Assembly (NCBI GenBank): GCA_016703005.1
Contig: JADJCX010000021.1
Span: 11,567 to 75,566 of the forward strand
DNA: 64,000 nucleotides
Source: Flavobacteriales bacterium
Lineage (GTDB): Bacteria; Bacteroidota; Bacteroidia; Flavobacteriales_F; PHOS-HE28
Reading direction: 5' to 3'
In this document: piece by piece, positions 44,082 through 53,499 of the stretch
Numbering within the stretch: position 1 is the first letter of the stretch
How the letters are laid out: every line of letters starts with the position of its first letter
Program-made: the position numbers and the translations under genes
The notes under the pieces: generated by a model
Told to the model about the DNA's origin: nothing
The model's database searches: none
Seen by the model: only the letters and a program-made list of their open reading frames with translations

Positions 44082-45575
44082 TCAGTTGTCTTGTTCGAGG
44101 AGTTGCTTCACCAGTTCGTTGGCCTTTCGCGGGTCGGCTTTGCCCTTCGAGGCTTTCATCACTTCGCCCATGAAGAGACCCAGCAGGCTCTTGTTGCCAG
44201 AGCGGTATGCCGCGACTTTTTCAGGGTAACGGGTCATGGCGTCCTTCACGGCTCGCGCGATGACGTCTTCACCGGCATCCTGCAACAGGTCATGTTGCTT
44301 GGCCAAGGCCGCGGCATCGCTGTCCGGCTGTGCCACCATTAGCGGCAACAACTTCTGCGAAGCCCCGCTGTGACTGATGGCACCACTATCGATCAGCGCG
44401 ATCAATCCGGCGAGCTTCTCGGCGCTGACCGGGAAATCGGCCATCTCCAGGCCGCGTTCGTTGATCCAACTCCGCACTTCACCGGTCACCCAGTTGGCGG
44501 CCGCTTTGTGGTTGCCGGTCTTGGCGATCACCGCTTCATAGTAGAGCGCGGTCGCTTTGTCATCAGTGAGAACGTTGGCATCATAGGCGCTCAAACCGAG
44601 TGTGCCGGTGTACTTGGTACGCAACTCACGTGGTAGCGGTGGCATGGCGGCGCGGATGCGTTCACGCGCTGTTTCGCTCACCGTCACCGGTTGCAGATCA
44701 GGCTCGGGGAAGTAGCGGTAATCGTGCGCTTGCTCTTTGCTGCGCAACGCGGCGGTGGTTCCCTTCACCGCATCGAAGGTGCGTGTCTGTTGCTCGATGA
44801 CACCACCGGCAGCCAAGATCTCTGATTGGCGCTGTGCCTCGTGTTCGATGGCCCGCTGCACGTTCTTGAAACTGTTGAGGTTCTTCACCTCGCAACGCAT
44901 GCCCAACTTCTCGGTCCCTTTGCGTTTCACGCTGATGTTCGCATCGCAACGCAAACTGCCTTCCTCCATGTTGCCGTCGCAGATGTCGAGGTAGCGCACC
45001 ATACGCCGCACTTCAACGAGGTAGTCGTATGCCTCTTGGCTACTGCGGATGTCCGGCTCGCTGACGATCTCGATCAGTGGAACCCCGGCTCGGTTCAGGT
45101 CCACCAACGTGTTGAAGGGATCCACATCGTGGATGCTCTTGCCTGCGTCCTCCTCCAAATGGATGCGCACCAAGCGGATGGGCTTCTCGGTCCTATCACC
45201 AACAGCTTCACCCGCGTTGGATGTCACCGGGATCATGATCGTTCCGCCAGCGCATATCGGAGTGGTGTCCTGGGTGATCTGGTAACCCTTCGGCAGGTCG
45301 GGGTAGAAGTAGTTCTTGCGGGCGAAGTGCATCCACGGTGCAATGCGACTTCCGCAGGCCAAACCCATGCGCACGGCCAGTTCAATGCTCTTGCGGTTCA
45401 TCACCGGCAGCGTACCGGGCAGCCCGAGCGTAATGGCGCTGATGTTGGTATTGGGGTGATCACCGTAGGCATTGGCATCGCTGCTGTACGCCTTGCTTTC
45501 GGTCATGAGCTGCGCGTGCACCTCCAGCCCAACGACCAAGTCCCATTCTTCGCTCCAGTGCTTCGCCCCGCTCAT
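44082..45575 (-). CDS. gatB: Aspartyl/glutamyl-tRNA amidotransferase subunit B
   Basis: Part of GatCAB, which converts Glu-tRNA(Gln) and Asp-tRNA(Asn) into the correctly charged tRNAs. ATG at 45575 gives 497 residues beginning MSGAKHWSEEWDLVVGLEVHAQL. The signature ARKNYFYPDLPKGYQITQ, the Cys/His-containing kinase core (LVDLNRAGVPLIEIVSEPDI, GSLRCDANIS) and the C-terminal YqeY-like domain (SLLGLFMGEVMKASKGKADPRKANELVKQLL) are all present. No gatA or gatC is in the window. It overlaps the upstream gene as ATGA. Confidence 0.96.
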   Translation of the reverse strand: MSGAKHWSEEWDLVVGLEVHAQLMTESKAYSSDANAYGDHPNTNISAITLGLPGTLPVMNRKSIELAVRMGLACGSRIAPWMHFARKNYFYPDLPKGYQITQDTTPICAGGTIMIPVTSNAGEAVGDRTEKPIRLVRIHLEEDAGKSIHDVDPFNTLVDLNRAGVPLIEIVSEPDIRSSQEAYDYLVEVRRMVRYLDICDGNMEEGSLRCDANISVKRKGTEKLGMRCEVKNLNSFKNVQRAIEHEAQRQSEILAAGGVIEQQTRTFDAVKGTTAALRSKEQAHDYRYFPEPDLQPVTVSETARERIRAAMPPLPRELRTKYTGTLGLSAYDANVLTDDKATALYYEAVIAKTGNHKAAANWVTGEVRSWINERGLEMADFPVSAEKLAGLIALIDSGAISHSGASQKLLPLMVAQPDSDAAALAKQHDLLQDAGEDVIARAVKDAMTRYPEKVAAYRSGNKSLLGLFMGEVMKASKGKADPRKANELVKQLLEQDN

Positions 45576-47005
45576 CGTGTTCCGCTCTTGATGATCCGCG
45601 AAGTAAGGACCGCGTGCTGGGTGGTGATACGCACGGAGTACAGTCCCTCGGCTTGGTCGCCCAGTTCTATGACGGCGCTTCTTCCATTGAAGGACGGGGT
45701 CGTTTGCACACACTGTCCACGCGCGTCATACAGTGCAATGTCCGTGATCACATGTGGGCAGGTGATGGTGGCTTGATCCAAGGTCGGGTTGGGGACAACG
45801 TTCACCACCGTCGAGTTCATCGTCGCTTCCTCCCCCAAAGCCAGCGCTTGCGAAATGTCGATCACGAACAAGCCGCGCTGCATGTCGCTCACCAGAACCC
45901 GCCCGCTGGGCAGATCGGGATAAACACCCCACGCGCCTTTATAACTGTCATCGTGCGGTTCCAGCGATGTATCGTAATAGCCGAGCAGTTGCGCATTGAA
46001 CGGGTCGGCCACGCTCCACAGCCAGTAGCCATCGTAGTAGTAACTCACGTGCAGTTGATCACCCTTGAAAACCGGGTTGTGCGGGATCGAGTACTCGCTC
46101 CATTCAACGCCTATGGTGTCCACGAACTCAATGCTGGTCGGGTCGCTCACATCGAAGAGCTTCAGATCGGTGCCATGCGTTTCGTCGGCCTGAACGTAGA
46201 GCCAGCCGTTCTCGTGCAGCCAGCCGCTGTGGTTATAGCCAGGCTGCGGATAGGTGGTGAGCGATCCGAGCAATTGTGGTGAGGCACTGTTGGTGAAGTC
46301 CACGATGTGCATGGCGTCCATGTCGTTCACGTAGGCAATGTTGTCGCGCACGTATCCATCGTGCACCCAGCCCACTTCCGTGTTCCACCACGGGATATCC
46401 GCTTCGCAGTCGTTCATCAGAACGGGCTGGTCCGGATCGGTGAGGTCGTACACGGCCGCTTGCGAGGAACCCGCCCACGTGTACAGGCGTGCATTGGTCG
46501 TGTCGATCCACAGTGTGTGTGCGCGGTACAAGAGCGCATGACTATCGTAGAGCACGGGTGCACTGTCCGGCAGCCAGCGCAGGTCGATGATCTGCAAGGT
46601 GCCCTGGCCTTCATCCGTTACTCCGTAAAGCCTGTCCTGATAGGTTTTGAATTCGCGATGCACCACATCGTTCCCTTGCCACGCGCCAGGGATGAACGCG
46701 ACTTCCACGAGGCTCGGGGCATCCGTAACGTCGATAATGTGCGTGCCTGGAATGCTGCCGATGATGCCGTATTCGCGACCATCACGCGCATAGCCCCATG
46801 TGGCGTTGTAGATGTTGCCATACTGCCACGTAGCAGGAAGCGTATCCACATGCCAGCGGCCGATCAACGACATGTTGAGGCTGTCTTGGGCGAAAGTTGA
46901 GATGAGGAAATGTGAGGATGTGAAAATGAGAAGGAAGCTACGCGCTGCAGACCACGAGCTACGAGTCACGTCCAGGCCGCTCGCGAAAGGGAGATCGATC
47001 TTCAT
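45572..47005 (-). CDS. Choice-of-anchor-B family protein with type A T9SS sorting domain
   Basis: ATG at 47005 gives 477 residues with an N-terminal hydrophobic signal (ARSFLLIFTSSHFLISTFAQ). The body consists of LVIVP-like beta-propeller repeats (IGSIPGTHIIDVTDAPSLVEV, DRLYGVTDEGQGTLQIIDL, QAAVYDLTDPDQPVLMNDC, LKLFDVSDPTSIEFVD). This matches the choice-of-anchor-B family. The C-terminus is a type A sorting domain (VVPNPTLDQATI ... LYDARGQCV ... AEGLYSVRITT). Function unknown; probably extracellular. It overlaps both neighbours (ATGA with the nucleoside phosphorylase stop and with gatB), so its expression is tied to housekeeping enzymes. Confidence 0.85.
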   Translation of the reverse strand: MKIDLPFASGLDVTRSSWSAARSFLLIFTSSHFLISTFAQDSLNMSLIGRWHVDTLPATWQYGNIYNATWGYARDGREYGIIGSIPGTHIIDVTDAPSLVEVAFIPGAWQGNDVVHREFKTYQDRLYGVTDEGQGTLQIIDLRWLPDSAPVLYDSHALLYRAHTLWIDTTNARLYTWAGSSQAAVYDLTDPDQPVLMNDCEADIPWWNTEVGWVHDGYVRDNIAYVNDMDAMHIVDFTNSASPQLLGSLTTYPQPGYNHSGWLHENGWLYVQADETHGTDLKLFDVSDPTSIEFVDTIGVEWSEYSIPHNPVFKGDQLHVSYYYDGYWLWSVADPFNAQLLGYYDTSLEPHDDSYKGAWGVYPDLPSGRVLVSDMQRGLFVIDISQALALGEEATMNSTVVNVVPNPTLDQATITCPHVITDIALYDARGQCVQTTPSFNGRSAVIELGDQAEGLYSVRITTQHAVLTSRIIKSGTR

Positions 47006-47814
47006 GCTGTTGCGATGAGTTCCTTCATGATGAGGGTCAACTTCGGCTCTGCTTCCTCGGCTACACGCTGCACCATTTCGTGCGTGGTCTTTTCGATCAA
47101 GCCGGGGACACCAAGATCGGTGATCACGCTCATGGCGAAGCACGGCAGGCCCATATGCCGTGCGGCGATCACTTCCGGCACGGTGCTCATGCCCACTGCA
47201 TCACCGCCGATGTTGCGCACGTAACGGTACTCAGCCGGTGTCTCCAACGTCGGTCCCGTCAAGCCCACATACGTCCCGGTGATCACGCGCAGTCCACGTG
47301 CCTTGGCAATTTCCTTGGCCTTGGCGATCAGCGAATGGTCGTAGGCCTCGCTCATATCGGGGAAGCGCGTGCCCAATTCGTTGATGTTCGGGCCGATCAG
47401 CGGGTTCGGGAAGAGATTGATGTGATCATCGAGGATCATCAGGTCGCCGATGATCATATCCGGGTTCACCCCGCCGCTGGCGTTGCTCACGAACAGGCGC
47501 TTGATGCCGAGGAATTTCATTACGCGCACCGGCCTTACCACTTCTTCCATTGAATAGCCTTCATAGAAATGGAAGCGGCCTTGCATGGCAACCACCGGCT
47601 TGCCCCCCAGCGTACCGAAGAGGAATTGTCCTTTATGCCCTTGCACCGTGCTAACGGGGAAATCAGGGATCTCCGAGTAGGGAACGGTGTGTTGTACATC
47701 GATCTCCTTGCCCAAGCCGCTGAGGCCGGTACCGAGTATGATACCGGTCTCGGGCTTGTACCCGCCGGTGCGTTGCTGAAGGAATTCAGCGGTGCGCTTG
47801 ATGCGTTCCAACAT
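47002..47814 (-). CDS. Purine nucleoside phosphorylase (trimeric, PNP-I type)
   Basis: Phosphorolysis of inosine/guanosine in purine salvage. The 270-residue product shows GIILGTGLSGLGKEI, the phosphate loop VQGHKGQFLFG, MQGRFHFYEGYS and VSNASGGVN. DDHINLFPNPLIGPN, EYRYVRNIGGDAVGMSTVPEV and the terminal SVITDLG follow. The Glu and Asn of the purine site (in PAEYR and ITDL regions) fit the trimeric mammalian-like class. The 5' end overlaps lpxK by 29 bases. Confidence 0.94.
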   Translation of the reverse strand: MLERIKRTAEFLQQRTGGYKPETGIILGTGLSGLGKEIDVQHTVPYSEIPDFPVSTVQGHKGQFLFGTLGGKPVVAMQGRFHFYEGYSMEEVVRPVRVMKFLGIKRLFVSNASGGVNPDMIIGDLMILDDHINLFPNPLIGPNINELGTRFPDMSEAYDHSLIAKAKEIAKARGLRVITGTYVGLTGPTLETPAEYRYVRNIGGDAVGMSTVPEVIAARHMGLPCFAMSVITDLGVPGLIEKTTHEMVQRVAEEAEPKLTLIMKELIATA

Positions 47815-48853
47815 GGTCGATCAGCAGTTGCGTAAAGCGTTCGGGTTCGTTGAGGATCATGGCGCGGATCCCGATCACTGCGATCGGGATGTTTGCCAAG
47901 GGTCCGGTCCGTAGATGCGGCAAGAGACGCATGGCGTCTTTCTCCGTGGTTACGAGCATTTTTTGAGCGGCCGCGAAAGTAGCCATGCGGGCGGCCGCTT
48001 TCTGGAGGTCACCCGCTGTGAATTCATGGTGGTCCGGGAAAGGCAAGTCGGCGACTTCCGGGGAAAGTTTCCGCACATGGTCCAGCAAGGGGGCCGGGTC
48101 GGCTATGCCGGTGAGCAACAGAACCGAAGTGTCCGCAAGGCTCACGGCTCCGCCCATGGAGCCATCACGTTCCAGCGCACAGGGTTCCGCGTACTCAAGC
48201 GCGCTGAAATACAGGTGCTGTTGCTTTTGCAAACCCAACTTCCGTCGCCAAATAGCCTGTGTGTCCAGGGACGGTAGTCCCGGGCATTTCGTCACGATCA
48301 CCACTTGGGCACGCCGGGCTTGGGAAGTCACATCGCGCAAGGTTCCAGCTGGAACCAAATGGTCGTTGAACCATGGCTTGCTCCAAGTCGTGAGCAGGAT
48401 GTTCAGTCCAGCGTTCAGCTGGCGATGTTGGAAGGCATCGTCCAGCACCACGGCTTTCAGGCCCGCTAAACGGGCGCTCATTTCTTCCAATGCCTTGACC
48501 CGGTCGGCACCCACATAGACGTGAACGTCCTGATGCTTGCGTTTCAACTGAAGCGGCTCATCACCAACTCCGTGGGCAGTATCCGCGGCTTCCACTTTCA
48601 ACGTGCCGAGCCCGTTCCGTCCGTAACCTCTGCTCAATGTGGCCAGAGGGGCAAAGCCTTCCAGACAGAGCAGCACCAGCTCAACATGCGGTGTCTTCCC
48701 AGTACCCCCGAACGAGAGATTCCCGACAACGATGGATGGGACCGATGGCCGGTGGCTCTTCAACAGGCCTTGATCGAATAGCCAGTGCCTGATGTGCAAC
48801 AGCGCGCCATAGAGCCAAGCGAACGGTAACAGGAGAAGCTGCGCCTTGCCCAT
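47786..48853 (-). CDS. lpxK: Tetraacyldisaccharide 4'-kinase
   Basis: Inner-membrane kinase that forms lipid IVA. ATG at 48853 is preferred to an in-frame GTG/ATG 33 bases upstream because the N-terminal membrane helix (KAQLLLLPFAWLYGALLHIRHWLF) follows directly. Walker A is VVGNLSFGGTGKTP. Other conserved parts are SRGYGR, GDEPLQLKRK, LDDAFQHRQL, the nucleotide region VVIVTKCP and FPDHHEFT. The length of 355 residues is typical. It is the first gene of the minus-strand chain that ends with lpxH, and is divergent from the Nif3-like gene. Confidence 0.95.
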   Translation of the reverse strand: MGKAQLLLLPFAWLYGALLHIRHWLFDQGLLKSHRPSVPSIVVGNLSFGGTGKTPHVELVLLCLEGFAPLATLSRGYGRNGLGTLKVEAADTAHGVGDEPLQLKRKHQDVHVYVGADRVKALEEMSARLAGLKAVVLDDAFQHRQLNAGLNILLTTWSKPWFNDHLVPAGTLRDVTSQARRAQVVIVTKCPGLPSLDTQAIWRRKLGLQKQQHLYFSALEYAEPCALERDGSMGGAVSLADTSVLLLTGIADPAPLLDHVRKLSPEVADLPFPDHHEFTAGDLQKAAARMATFAAAQKMLVTTEKDAMRLLPHLRTGPLANIPIAVIGIRAMILNEPERFTQLLIDHVGTHQAHR

Positions 48854-48888
48854 GTCTATTTTGCCCTCCCTAACCGCATTGCCCAAAG

Positions 48889-49980
48889 ATGACTATCGCT
48901 GCGATCATCGACGTGCTGGAGAAGTGGGCACCGCCCAGTCTGCAAGAAGACTATGACAACAGTGGCTTTCAAGTCGGAAATAGCGCGGCTGAGGCGAAGG
49001 CGGCCTTGGTATGCGTGGACTGCAACGAAGCCGTGGTGCTGGAGGCCGAGCGAGAAGGCTGCAACCTGATCATCTGCCATCATCCGGTCATTTTCAAAGG
49101 GCTGAAACGGCTGGTGGGCCGGACTGCGGTGGAACGCACTATTGAACTGGCTCTGCGCAAGAACATTGCGATCACGCCATACACGAACCTGGACAACGTC
49201 ATCGATGGCGTGAACGGCGAGATCGCACGCCGACTGGGATTGAAACCGATCTCGGTGCTTGATCCCCGGACCGACCGCCTGCGAAAACTGGCAGTATTCG
49301 TCCCCGAGGCACAGGCGGAAGCGCTCCGCACGGCGCTTTTTGAAGCTGGGGCCGGACAGATCGGGGCGTACGACCATTGCAGCTTCAATCTGGTCGGTTC
49401 GGGAACGTTCAGGGCTGGTGAGGGTGCGGACCCGTTCGTTGGCATGGTGGGTGAACGGCACACCGAAAGCGAGGTGAGGGTTGAAGTGGTTTACGCGATC
49501 GAACGGGAGGTCGCCATCCTGGCGGCGATGAACGCTGCGCACCCGTATGAGGAGGTGGCCTATGACCTGCTTGTGCTGGCCAACGCCCATCCCGGTATTG
49601 GGTCCGGGTTATTGGGTGAACTGAGCGGGTCAATGACCGAGCACGCCTTCCTCGACCATGTGAAAGCCGTGCTCGGCCAACCCCATCTGCGGCACTCGGC
49701 CCTGACCGGCAAGACCGTCAGGAAGGTTGCGGTTTGTGGTGGCAGCGGGTCTTTCCTGCTGGGGAAGGCGCGGGCAGCAGGGGCGGAGGCCTTCGTTACG
49801 GCGGACGTGAAATATCACCAGTTCCAAGAGCCGGAAGGCGCGCTGTTATTGGTGGATGCTGGGCATTGGCAGACCGAGCAATACACCATGGACCTGATCC
49901 GTGATCGGCTGGTAGGGAATATCCCTACTTTCGCGGTCCGTTTATCGGGGCTTAACACGGACCCCATCCATTATCGCTGA
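48889..49980 (+). CDS. Nif3-like dinuclear metal-centre protein
   Basis: NIF3/YbgI proteins form toroidal hexamers with a two-metal site; E. coli YbgI-type members have been linked to GTP cyclohydrolase activity, but the role here is open. The 363-residue product has an N-terminal metal-binding half (LQEDYDNSGFQVG, LIICHHPVIFKGLKRL, ITPYTNLDNV). A central PII-like insert (KLAVFVPEAQAEALRTALFEAGAGQIG, AHPYEEVAYDLL) follows. The C-terminal half has VAVCGGSGSFLL and TADVKYHQF...LVDAGHWQTEQ. The HH, D and HW-E ligands are all present. The zinc-ribbon gene follows 2 bases downstream, a pairing seen in other Bacteroidota. Confidence 0.93.
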   Translation: MTIAAIIDVLEKWAPPSLQEDYDNSGFQVGNSAAEAKAALVCVDCNEAVVLEAEREGCNLIICHHPVIFKGLKRLVGRTAVERTIELALRKNIAITPYTNLDNVIDGVNGEIARRLGLKPISVLDPRTDRLRKLAVFVPEAQAEALRTALFEAGAGQIGAYDHCSFNLVGSGTFRAGEGADPFVGMVGERHTESEVRVEVVYAIEREVAILAAMNAAHPYEEVAYDLLVLANAHPGIGSGLLGELSGSMTEHAFLDHVKAVLGQPHLRHSALTGKTVRKVAVCGGSGSFLLGKARAAGAEAFVTADVKYHQFQEPEGALLLVDAGHWQTEQYTMDLIRDRLVGNIPTFAVRLSGLNTDPIHYR

Positions 49981-49982
49981 AC

Positions 49983-50816
49983 ATGTCGAAGACCGCAGCC
50001 AAGGCGCCCAAGGCCGAAGAGAAAGCCACCACCAACGGTGCCATCAAGGCCGTGAATGCCGCAACCAAGGCCGAGAACACGATCGCCGAGAAATTGAAGG
50101 AGCTCTACCTGCTCCAGACCATTGATTCCAGGATCGACAAGCTGCGCACTGTGCGCGGTGAGCTGCCGCTCGAGGTGCAGGATCTGGAGGACGAGGTAGC
50201 CGGTTTGGAGACACGTCTGGTGAAGATCCAGGACGAGTTGAAGGACATGGAGACCCAGGTGACGGACAAGCAGAACGCCATCAAGGATTCGAAAGCACAG
50301 ATCAAGAAGTACGAAGGCCAGCAGGCCAAAGTGCGTAACAACCGCGAATTCGATTCGCTGGGCAAGGAGATCGAGTTCCAGAACTTGGAGATCCAACTCG
50401 CCGAGAAGCGCATCAAAGAAGCCAAGTTCGGGATCGAGTCCAAGCAGGCTGTTGTTACCGAGAGCACGAAACTGTTCAAGGAGCGCAAGAAGGACCTGGA
50501 TCTTAAGAAGAAGGAACTTGACGACATTATTTCGGAGACCGAGAAGGATGAGAAGGACCTTCAGAAGCGCAGCAAAACAGCAGCCTCGCACATTGAGGAG
50601 CGTCTGCTGAACGCCTACCACCGGATCCGCAGCAACGCGCGCAATGGCTTGGCCGTTGTGGCAGTTGAACGCGGTAGCTGCGGTGGATGCTACAACAGCA
50701 TTCCGCCCCAACGCCAGCTCGATATCAGCAGCCACAAAAAGATCATCGTGTGTGAGCACTGTGGCCGCGTACTGGTGGACGAAGCGATCGCATCCGAAGT
50801 GAAGGCGATGAAGTAA
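49983..50816 (+). CDS. C4-type zinc-ribbon, coiled-coil protein
   Basis: The 277-residue product has an Ala/Lys-rich N-terminus and a long coiled coil (about residues 35-205, dense in Glu, Lys and Leu with heptad spacing). The C-terminal zinc ribbon has four Cys: SCGGCYNSIPPQRQ and IIVCEHCGRVLVDE. This is the family related to chlamydial CdsZ and Helicobacter HP0958-like proteins, some of which are RNA- or secretion-associated chaperones. The function in Bacteroidota is unknown. It shares an operon with the Nif3-like gene and ends before a strong terminator. Confidence 0.9.
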   Translation: MSKTAAKAPKAEEKATTNGAIKAVNAATKAENTIAEKLKELYLLQTIDSRIDKLRTVRGELPLEVQDLEDEVAGLETRLVKIQDELKDMETQVTDKQNAIKDSKAQIKKYEGQQAKVRNNREFDSLGKEIEFQNLEIQLAEKRIKEAKFGIESKQAVVTESTKLFKERKKDLDLKKKELDDIISETEKDEKDLQKRSKTAASHIEERLLNAYHRIRSNARNGLAVVAVERGSCGGCYNSIPPQRQLDISSHKKIIVCEHCGRVLVDEAIASEVKAMK

Positions 50817-50844
50817 GCACCGCTTATCAGCGAGCAATTAGTGC

Positions 50845-50880
50845 GAAGCCCCGATGGTTATCCATCGGGGCTTCGTCTTT
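50845..50880 (+). terminator. Rho-independent terminator after the zinc-ribbon gene
   Basis: A perfect 13-base stem GAAGCCCCGATGG / CCATCGGGGCTTC with loop TTAT, followed by GTCTTT. It sits between convergent genes and may serve both strands. Confidence 0.88.
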
Positions 50881-50893
50881 CAGATGCTTGGTG

Positions 50894-52371
50894 TTAAGGT
50901 CTGTAGGCGACCGTTACGAAGAGTTTGTATTCCTTCAACTCTTCCGCGGTGGCATCCACCAAGCTGGGGTCGTATTGGTAATAGTTGGCCGTCCGGCTGC
51001 CGTAGAGCCCCGCAAGGTCAACGCTCCAACGCGCGTGGCGATAGCCGAGACCGCCGGTGTAGCGGATCAGCGGGAGGCCATGGCGCGCATCGGTCTTCAC
51101 GTACGGGTCAGGATAGTAACCGGCGCCACCCCGGATGTAATAGTTGCTGCCGATGCGCCATTCGGTGCCCACACGCACCTGATGCGAGATGCGGTAGCTG
51201 TCTTGAATGACGTTGTTCTCGTATGAGAAATCATAGGCGTCGATGATGCCGGTACTTGGTTTCAAGCGCATATGGCGGTAGTCGGCGAACTCATAATCGA
51301 CGCTGAAACAGCCACGCTTGGCCACGATCACCGCACCTGATGCGATCAATCGCAAAGGTGTGCGCCCGCGATACGTGAAGGTGCCGTCGGGACTGTCGAA
51401 GTTGAAGTTGTCTCCGTCCCGGAAAACAGTGCGTACGGAGGTCGTGTAAGCATCGCTCATTTGCATCCATACGGGCGAATGGAAAGCCAATCCTAAACGT
51501 GCGCTTTCGCCGGCCCGCATCACAGCGCCCAACTTCACATCGAAGCCGCTTCCGGTGGTCACCAAGTTCTCTTCATAGGTCAGCGTTTCCAGCTCCAAGT
51601 TCTGGTCCACGGTCGTTTCCGTGTGGATCGTGTTCCGCTCGTGCCGCATACCGTGATCCCGATGGAGCCACCAACGAACAACTCGTCCATGTAAGATGCT
51701 GCGAAGAACAAGCTCGTGGCGCGCACGTTCCCGGCGCTGCTGATGCGGTGATCCTGATCCACGCGACTGCCGATCGGTATCGCTGAGGTGTACTCCGTAT
51801 CCGTGCTATCGTTCAGCGGATCGAACGCATAAGCGGACCAGGCCAGCCCTGCGCTGAAGGGAAAGATCGAATCGAGCATGGAACTCGGGGTTCCGTTCGC
51901 CTCGTTCACGAACCGCTGCGAAATGCTGGTAGGAACGTCCTCTCCAACGGCCTCACGTTCCCAATGGAAACTGGCCAGCCGATCATAGCTGAGCCCGAAG
52001 CTGAAGTTGGTCCATTTGCTGCCACTGTTGCCCGGTGCCCTGAACTGCAGGAAGAGGTTGTTGAAGAAGAAGCGATTATCCGAGGCGCTCGTTGATGTGC
52101 CATAGTGCGTTGCCTTGGCCGTTTGCACTTCGAAGGCCGGCGTCAATGCGAATTCGCTTGTACTGTAAAGGGCAAAACCGGCCGGGTTGATGCTGGCGGC
52201 AATTGGGTCGGCGCCTAGGGCGCCGAACGCTCCCGCCATTCCATTGCTACGGGCCGAACCACCCGGCTGCAGGAAGGAAAAACGCAGGATATCCTCTTCG
52301 TTCTGTGCCTGCGCATGCCCAATTGAGATCAGCACGGCTAAGCCGGTCGCAACGCGTGCAAACACCTTCAT
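50894..52371 (-). CDS. FadL/OmpP1-type outer-membrane protein, one frameshift
   Basis: The signal peptide MKVFARVATGLAVLISIGHAQ is followed by the FadL-family start EDILRFSFLQPGGSARSNGMAG. The N-terminal GADPIAASINPAGFALY (the hatch region motif NPAG) comes next. The frame breaks near 51650. Restoring one base joins FVGGSIGIT to MRHERNTIHTETTVDQ and gives ~492 residues ending KLFVTVAYRP, a normal barrel C-terminus. FadL proteins let hydrophobic compounds cross the outer membrane; the substrate is unknown. Barrel strands such as LGLAFHSPVWMQMSDAY and YYIRGGAGYYPDP are recognisable. Confidence 0.87.
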
Positions 52372-52387
52372 CCTTCACATGGTTTGG

Positions 52388-53401
52388 TTAGCGTGGCGGG
52401 CGCGAGTTCCCGTTGTTACCGCCGTTGTTGCCACCCCCACCACCTCCATTGGTGCTGCGGCCCGTGTCATTGGTGCGCGTGCCACCGTCGTTCGTGCGGG
52501 GCTGCGTGCGATCCTGCACCACTGGGCGTTCTCGGCGGACGGCTGGACGCTCTCTCGGTTGTGCGGGCTCTGAGCGTGGGGTAGGTACCGTGCGCACAGC
52601 AGGCCGTGTTGAATTCGCGTTGGTCGGTGGGTGCAAACGCTCCATCGTGGGCTTCATCAATCCGATCTGGTCCCTGTTGCTCATGCGGGTGCCAACAGGT
52701 GCACCCGTGGTGGTACCACCCGTGTTCGTTCCGCCCCCGAAGCTCGGCCGGTGACCGAAGTATCCGCCACCGTTCCAACCGTCGCCGCCACAGGTAACGA
52801 TCGGCTGGTAGCAGCTATAGCAACCGCCGCCATAACCGTAGTAGCCGTATCCATTGTAACCACCGGAGTAATATGGATTGTACCAGGAATTACCGCAGCC
52901 GTACCCATAGCCATTGTAGTAGCTGCTGCCATACCCGCTGTTCCATCCACCACCATAGCCCCACCCACTGTAGTAACCATTGTTCCAACCACTACAGCCA
53001 CCGTAGCCACCATACCCCCCATAGAACGGGTCGTTCCAAACGTTGCCATACCCGTAGCCACTGCTCCACATGCTGTTGCCCCACTGGCTCCCGTACATCA
53101 TTCCGAATCCGTAACGATCGGACCCATAGTAGTAAGGGTCGTTGTAGGTCATGTCATAATAGCCACGCGGGTTAGCGTACTGCTGTGCCTCTTCGCTGTT
53201 GTAATAGTCGCTCTGCTCCTCGGCAGGGGCGGCCTTGGTTTCCTCCACACCGGCAATGGAAGCCGTGATCTCGCGCGGATCGGGTCGGTCATACACGTCG
53301 TCGCGCACATATGCGGCGTCTTGGCTCTGGCTGCACCCGGTGGCGATCAACGCCAGCAGCAAGAGGCCGCCTATCGTATGGTTCGAAGTTGGGTTGCGCA
53401 T
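52388..53401 (-). CDS. Gly/Tyr/Asn-rich low-complexity lipoprotein
   Basis: The lipoprotein signal ends LALIATGC. The 337-residue product then has an acidic start (YVRDDVYDRPDPREIT). A central ~150-residue region is built almost only of Gly, Tyr, Asn, Ser and Trp (short runs such as GYYSGWGYGGGWNSGYGSSY), with Cys at spaced places (GGCSGW, GYGCGNSW, GGCYSCYQ). The tail is basic and Pro/Arg-rich (RERPAVRRERPVVQDR) and ends in a poly-Gly/Asn stretch. No known domain. The composition resembles prion-like or adhesive structural proteins; lipid-anchored surface coating is inference. It lies 16 bases upstream of the FadL-type gene and is divergent from proS. Confidence 0.75.
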   Translation of the reverse strand: MRNPTSNHTIGGLLLLALIATGCSQSQDAAYVRDDVYDRPDPREITASIAGVEETKAAPAEEQSDYYNSEEAQQYANPRGYYDMTYNDPYYYGSDRYGFGMMYGSQWGNSMWSSGYGYGNVWNDPFYGGYGGYGGCSGWNNGYYSGWGYGGGWNSGYGSSYYNGYGYGCGNSWYNPYYSGGYNGYGYYGYGGGCYSCYQPIVTCGGDGWNGGGYFGHRPSFGGGTNTGGTTTGAPVGTRMSNRDQIGLMKPTMERLHPPTNANSTRPAVRTVPTPRSEPAQPRERPAVRRERPVVQDRTQPRTNDGGTRTNDTGRSTNGGGGGGNNGGNNGNSRPPR

Positions 53402-53499
53402 GATCGTGCGGTGTTAGTTCAACGGAGTTCGCGGCGGGGGAGTATGTGTACTTTTCGCCGGTCCGGTTACCGTCAAAAATAGGGCCGGAACAAGCGGAG

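Noticed and set aside
52631..53482. 283-codon plus-strand frame opposite the Gly/Tyr-rich lipoprotein
   Set aside because: Thr/Ala/Val-rich antisense of the low-complexity region; the minus frame has a lipoprotein signal and the plus frame does not.
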